Made by a program: the position numbers and the translations under genes. DNA of 29,069 bases, taken from assembly GCA_002887195.1 (NCBI GenBank), contig PJAB01000349.1, forward strand, positions 1 to 29,069, written 5' to 3'. A model generated the notes under the pieces. The model made no database searches. It had not been told where the DNA came from and saw nothing but the letters and a program-made list of their open reading frames with translations. Source of the stretch: Chrysochromulina parva. Lineage: Eukaryota > Haptophyta > Prymnesiales > Chrysochromulinaceae. How positions within the stretch are numbered: the stretch's first letter is position 1; each line of letters opens with the position of its first letter. This document shows positions 25,868-29,069 of the stretch, in pieces.

Positions 25868-28000
25868 TCAATCCTCCTTCTCATACACGATCTGATTCTC
25901 CCCTTCCGCGTGCGCGCCCGCTCGCACAGGCTGCCAGCTCACCTTGCCATTGACGTTGACGCACTCGTAGCCGGGCAGCTGCACGGCCGCAGCGGCGGGC
26001 GGAGGACTGAGCAGCGCGCGTAATGTGGGCACAGCCGAGGGCTGCGTCGTTTTGATGGACGAGAGGGTCTGCGGCACGGGATCCGGCGGCAACTCCCGTG
26101 CCCAAGCTGTGGAATGCGAGGCACGCTGCTGCGTCGTGTTGCCGTGGAGCACGTTAGGAGGCGCCGTCTCGAGCGCACCCGAGCCCAGCGCAATCTCGTC
26201 TGAGCTCGGCAGCGGCGGCGGCGCGCGCTGGGGAGGAGCCGTTGGGACGGCAGCCGCCGCGCACGGCGCCGTCGCGGGCGCGCCTCCGGGTTCGTCGAGC
26301 TTGAGAGGACCGCGCCGTGCCGGGCGTGGTCCGACGACGGGCGGAAGCATGCAAGCATGACCCGCCGGGCGCAACGTACCGCGCTGCGGTGCTGGCGCCG
26401 CGCCTGCGCCCGCGGCGGTCGGCGCGGCGGCGGCTGGGGCTGCGCCGCTTCCTCTGGGTGCGCTCGAGACGGCGCTTCCGTTGGGTGCCGAGCGGGCAGC
26501 GGCGGCTTGCTGCAGGTTCGCCTGGAGGGCGGCGATCTGCGCGCCCTGCTCGGCGAGCAACTGCTCGAGGGCGAGGCGCTGCTCCATCCGTAACGACTGG
26601 GGCTCCTCGTCGTATGGCGGCTCGTACTGCTGCTGCTGCTGCTGCTCGAGCTGCTCCTCGAGCTGTTGCAGCTGCTCCTGCTGCTGTAGCAGATGCTCCT
26701 GATGCGCATAGGCGGTGGCGTACGCGGCCTCAAGGTCGGCGGGATGAGGCGGCAGGTGAGGCAACGGCAGCTGCTGCAGCTGCTGCCCATCATCGCCTGC
26801 ATCCGGCTCCCAAACATACGCATGCATCTGCCAGCGCTCCGAGCATGCAAGGAACGAGATGAGTTCGCGCTGCTTGTGAACGTACGCGGACACGAGGGAG
26901 GCTGCCTCGTCGGTGCCAAAGGGATTGGCGAGGGCTGATGAGAGCTCGCGCATCGCGCTGAAGATGAAGACGATCAGGAACATCGCGACTGGCGTCGCGT
27001 ACGAGTTCAGGTCCAGAAAGGCGACGCTGAACAGCGTGAAGTTGACGAACATGATCACGACGAGGATGTGATAGTACGGGAACGGCACGGGCATCTCGAG
27101 CAGATTGGTGATGGCCGCGCCGTGCGAGCGCAGCCGGAGCACAGCATCCTCGAGACGGCCATAGTGGCACATGAGCCCATCCGCGCCGCCGTTGGGCGCG
27201 TACACGCGGTACGCCGCGTCCAGGGACCACATCTGGAGGATCTGGAACTCCTTGCCGGCGCATTCGGCGGAGCAGAGGACGAAGCGCTCCTTGTCGTCGA
27301 GGAGTGCGGGCATCGCGGGCTCCACGCCCTCCTTGGCCGTGCCCAGCCACGCCTCCTCCGAGACCATCAGACGCTCCCACGCCTCATCGTCCAGCTTGGC
27401 CAGCTTGTTCCTAGAGAGGTTGAGTACCTTCCCGTAGATCGTAGTGGCCGAGGCGAGCGCGTAGCGGCACACGTCCCAGCGCTGCGCCGGGGATCCAGCC
27501 ATCGTGACCGATGTGATCTCGGCGATCTCCTGCAGCGCGCCGCCCATACCGCACGACGCGTGGTAGAACGACGTGAAACGACCGTAGCACTGGCTGTTGT
27601 AGAAGACGAGGAGGAGCGCCATGAAGGTCGACGAGATGGACACGATCGAGACCTCGAGCGTAATTGCCCATTCGTTCACGGGCGCGCGTTCGTTGGTAAT
27701 CGACGCCAACAAAGGTGTGTAGCCGTACAGCTTGAGCACGAACAGGCCCGTGTGCAGCAGCGTGAAAAACCAGAGCTCCACCCGACAGCAAGCGCGTGGG
27801 AAGACCGAGATGTGGCATTGCAAGAGCGACAGAAGCGGTTTGTCGAGGGTGAAGGCGAGCGCCGCGATTTTCGCCTTCACGCCCTTCTGGCGCTTGAGGA
27901 ACTGGCGATCCGCAGGCTGCACCGTGCCGCGCATTGCGACGGTTGACGCGCCGTAATGGACACTTTCTTGTACTGTACGAGGCCCCTCGTCGAAAAGCAT
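25868..28000 (-). CDS. Bestrophin-like anion channel with a long Gln/Pro/Ala-rich tail
   Basis: 710 residues, start ATG 28000. The bestrophin/RFP-TM region fills residues 30-400. It has hydrophobic segments at about 75-95 and 112-135 with STFMALLLVFYNSQCYGRF, corresponding to the family's LLVFRxxxAYxR segment. A second membrane pair follows at about 303-360, beginning MPVPFPYYHILVVIMFVNFTLF and ending with SALANPFGTDEAA, the conserved NPFG.D motif. Bestrophins form pentameric chloride/bicarbonate channels; algal and plant relatives act in thylakoid or plasma membrane. Here there is no clear plastid presequence, so location is open. After about residue 430 the protein changes to a Gln-rich coiled coil (LLQQQEQLQQLEEQLEQ, encoded by ctg/cag repeats) and a long Pro/Ala-rich disordered tail. 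The tail is unusual and might drive assembly. An internal Met at residue 23 is an alternative start. Confidence 0.88.
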   Translation of the reverse strand: MLFDEGPRTVQESVHYGASTVAMRGTVQPADRQFLKRQKGVKAKIAALAFTLDKPLLSLLQCHISVFPRACCRVELWFFTLLHTGLFVLKLYGYTPLLASITNERAPVNEWAITLEVSIVSISSTFMALLLVFYNSQCYGRFTSFYHASCGMGGALQEIAEITSVTMAGSPAQRWDVCRYALASATTIYGKVLNLSRNKLAKLDDEAWERLMVSEEAWLGTAKEGVEPAMPALLDDKERFVLCSAECAGKEFQILQMWSLDAAYRVYAPNGGADGLMCHYGRLEDAVLRLRSHGAAITNLLEMPVPFPYYHILVVIMFVNFTLFSVAFLDLNSYATPVAMFLIVFIFSAMRELSSALANPFGTDEAASLVSAYVHKQRELISFLACSERWQMHAYVWEPDAGDDGQQLQQLPLPHLPPHPADLEAAYATAYAHQEHLLQQQEQLQQLEEQLEQQQQQQYEPPYDEEPQSLRMEQRLALEQLLAEQGAQIAALQANLQQAAAARSAPNGSAVSSAPRGSGAAPAAAAPTAAGAGAAPAPQRGTLRPAGHACMLPPVVGPRPARRGPLKLDEPGGAPATAPCAAAAVPTAPPQRAPPPLPSSDEIALGSGALETAPPNVLHGNTTQQRASHSTAWARELPPDPVPQTLSSIKTTQPSAVPTLRALLSPPPAAAAVQLPGYECVNVNGKVSWQPVRAGAHAEGENQIVYEKED
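26626..26699 (-). repeat. CAG/CTG-rich tract in the bestrophin tail
   Basis: Imperfect cag repeat read on the minus strand, encoding Gln runs broken by Leu and Glu in a coiled-coil pattern. Confidence 0.85.
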
Positions 28001-28179
28001 CCTATTGTTCCGTCACGGTCTTCGGACTCGCGTTGGACTCGCGTTGACTTGACTTGTCACTTTGCGATTGGAAGTGTTTCTCCGCGCAGGAGCCCAGCTT
28101 CCCCCGACCCCGTCCGCCGATCGACGCACACCTCCTGTCATCATCTGACCACTTGCAAGTTCATCGGTCGTGGCTCCCG
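28001..28179. promoter_or_regulatory. Divergent 5' region, bestrophin (-) and WHL-module gene (+)
   Basis: 179 bp between the two preferred ATGs. It contains the duplicated phrase ggactcgcgttg (28023-28034 and 28035-28046). Called from layout. Confidence 0.35.
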
Positions 28180-28629
28180 ATGATGGTCGTGACGAAGGTG
28201 CTACGAGGGGGCGTTGCTCGACGATCTTGGTTCGAACGCTCGATACACAACCGCCCGACTAAGAGCACCACTTGCTTCGGCCGTGCCACTGGCCTACCGC
28301 TCACCGAGTATGCCTCTCAGGCTGATGCACATGAAGGCGCCGTGCATGCAAACGCCCGTTCGGGTAGCGAGTGGCTATCACCGTACTTGTGCAGCGCCTG
28401 CGGTTGCTGGCATCTCGCGCCTCGCCATGGGCGGCCGTCATCAATGCCGTGCGCGTGCACTGACAGCCATGGCCGATCAAAAGCGCTCTGGACGACGTGG
28501 AGAGACGCACAGCGGACAGCAGACATTTTGCGCAGCGAGACGGGCGCGCAGCTGGCGGTGTATGAATGCGAGCTGGGCCTTGGATGGCATCTGACCAAGC
28601 AACTGCTAAGCTGGTCTCGACGGCGGTGA
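28180..28629 (+). CDS. Small protein with a duplicated zinc-ribbon-like 'YxC..WHL' module
   Basis: 149 residues from the first in-frame ATG (28180). Two copies of one module are visible. Copy 1 (about 43-80) reads ASQADAHEGAVHANARSGSE then LSPYLCSACGCWHLAP, with C71 and C74 as a CxxC pair. Copy 2 (about 104-140) reads WRDAQRTADILRSETGAQ then LAVYECELGLGWHLTK, keeping only C130. Short helical 'AxxxA' plus 'YxCxxCxxWHL' modules occur in small bacterial and phage proteins of unknown role; I recognise the pattern but not a named eukaryotic family. C90 and C92 may help bind a metal with C71/C74. Gene reality rests on the internal duplication, since no other exon is evident. A basic N-terminus (VVTKVLRGGVARRSWFERS) could be an organelle presequence. 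Confidence 0.65.
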   Translation: MMVVTKVLRGGVARRSWFERSIHNRPTKSTTCFGRATGLPLTEYASQADAHEGAVHANARSGSEWLSPYLCSACGCWHLAPRHGRPSSMPCACTDSHGRSKALWTTWRDAQRTADILRSETGAQLAVYECELGLGWHLTKQLLSWSRRR

Positions 28630-29069
28630 GCTGATGTCCATAAATATCAGATCGAGATCTCCTCGTCGTCGCAGCGCATCGGGCCGCCCTCGAAGTCCTC
28701 GACACACGAACCGAACGAACTGAAACGCCAATATTTTCTGCATGGGCAATCTATGGGCTCTTTACAGCGGCCAAACAGAGACAGCAAACTGAGAGGGTCC
28801 GAGTCCGCGAGATCCAGAACCTTCTCGACGACACGCGTTTACTAGTATAGAGAGTCAATCCGCGCGCCCAGGGCGCATTTTTCACACCTGCGGGGATACA
28901 ATACGTGTATTCAACGTCGTCTTTGAAAGTCTTTCTCTTTGAGCCGCCGACAAGTTTGACAAAACTTTAAAAATGTCGGTGGAGCCCGCCCATCTACGCT
29001 CGAACCCGCCCGCCAGCGCGGGCCCAGCTCGCCCTCTCAAGCTCGCGCGACCCCCCAACCCGCCCGGCC
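28630..29069. other. 3' flank without supported genes
   Basis: I see no convincing coding sequence, RNA gene or large repeat up to the window end. The first 300 bp are AT-richer, and the last 90 bp become strongly GC-rich, with cgcccgcc-type runs that may begin another gene's 5' region. Confidence 0.45.

Noticed and set aside
28225..28260. Possible tRNA T-arm (ggttcgaac)
   Set aside because: No acceptor stem, D-arm or anticodon arm can be formed around it, and it lies inside a better-supported coding frame.

Overview
The window is nuclear DNA of a eukaryote, most likely a unicellular alga. A haptophyte is my best guess, with other secondary-plastid algae possible. The DNA is GC-rich, with Ala/Gly/Pro-rich low-complexity proteins. 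Most genes are single-exon and closely packed, and the few introns are GT-AG. The protein set is eukaryotic: RTEL1 helicase, GH99 endomannosidase, DHHC protein, MSS51-C protein, bestrophin, plant/fungal-type atypical dual-specificity phosphatase. Nothing looks bacterial in organisation, and I see no operons, rRNA, tRNA, CRISPR array or intact transposon. The species assignment is inference.

Layout. 1-3 kb: a DHHC-palmitoyltransferase-like membrane protein (+) with a repeat-filled intron, then a weak two-exon orphan (-). 3-7.3 kb: a single-exon 3-dehydroquinate synthase (+), a DCC-family thiol oxidoreductase with a possible plastid presequence (+), and a nuclear-looking 3'-5' exonuclease (-). 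7.5-10.1 kb: an MSS51 C-terminal-domain protein (+), an atypical dual-specificity phosphatase whose catalytic Cys is Ser (+), and a small J-protein (-). 10.3-16 kb: a GH99 endo-alpha-mannosidase (+), a seven-helix membrane protein with GPCR-like topology (-), a coiled-coil/low-complexity protein (+), and a small secreted Cys-rich protein (+). 16.1-23 kb: an ankyrin protein and a 2OG-Fe(II) dioxygenase (possibly one gene), then RTEL1 with three short introns. 23.5-28.7 kb: a secreted class-C-beta-lactamase-like hydrolase (+), a bestrophin-like channel (-), and a small protein with a duplicated zinc-ribbon-like 'WHL' module (+).

Genes are arranged mostly as alternating head-to-head and tail-to-tail pairs with very short spacers. 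There is no obvious common pathway; this looks like ordinary compact housekeeping sequence.

The most interesting signals are of two kinds. First, several introns are flanked by direct repeats that span both splice junctions, and some are filled with 10-bp or 13-bp tandem repeats. RTEL1 coding DNA also carries in-frame tandem duplications whose units contain AG|GT. Together these look like snapshots of intron birth by local duplication or introner-type insertion. Second, two signalling enzymes in the same window, the DHHC protein and the phosphatase, have lost their catalytic cysteine while the rest of the fold signature is kept, so both look like pseudoenzymes.
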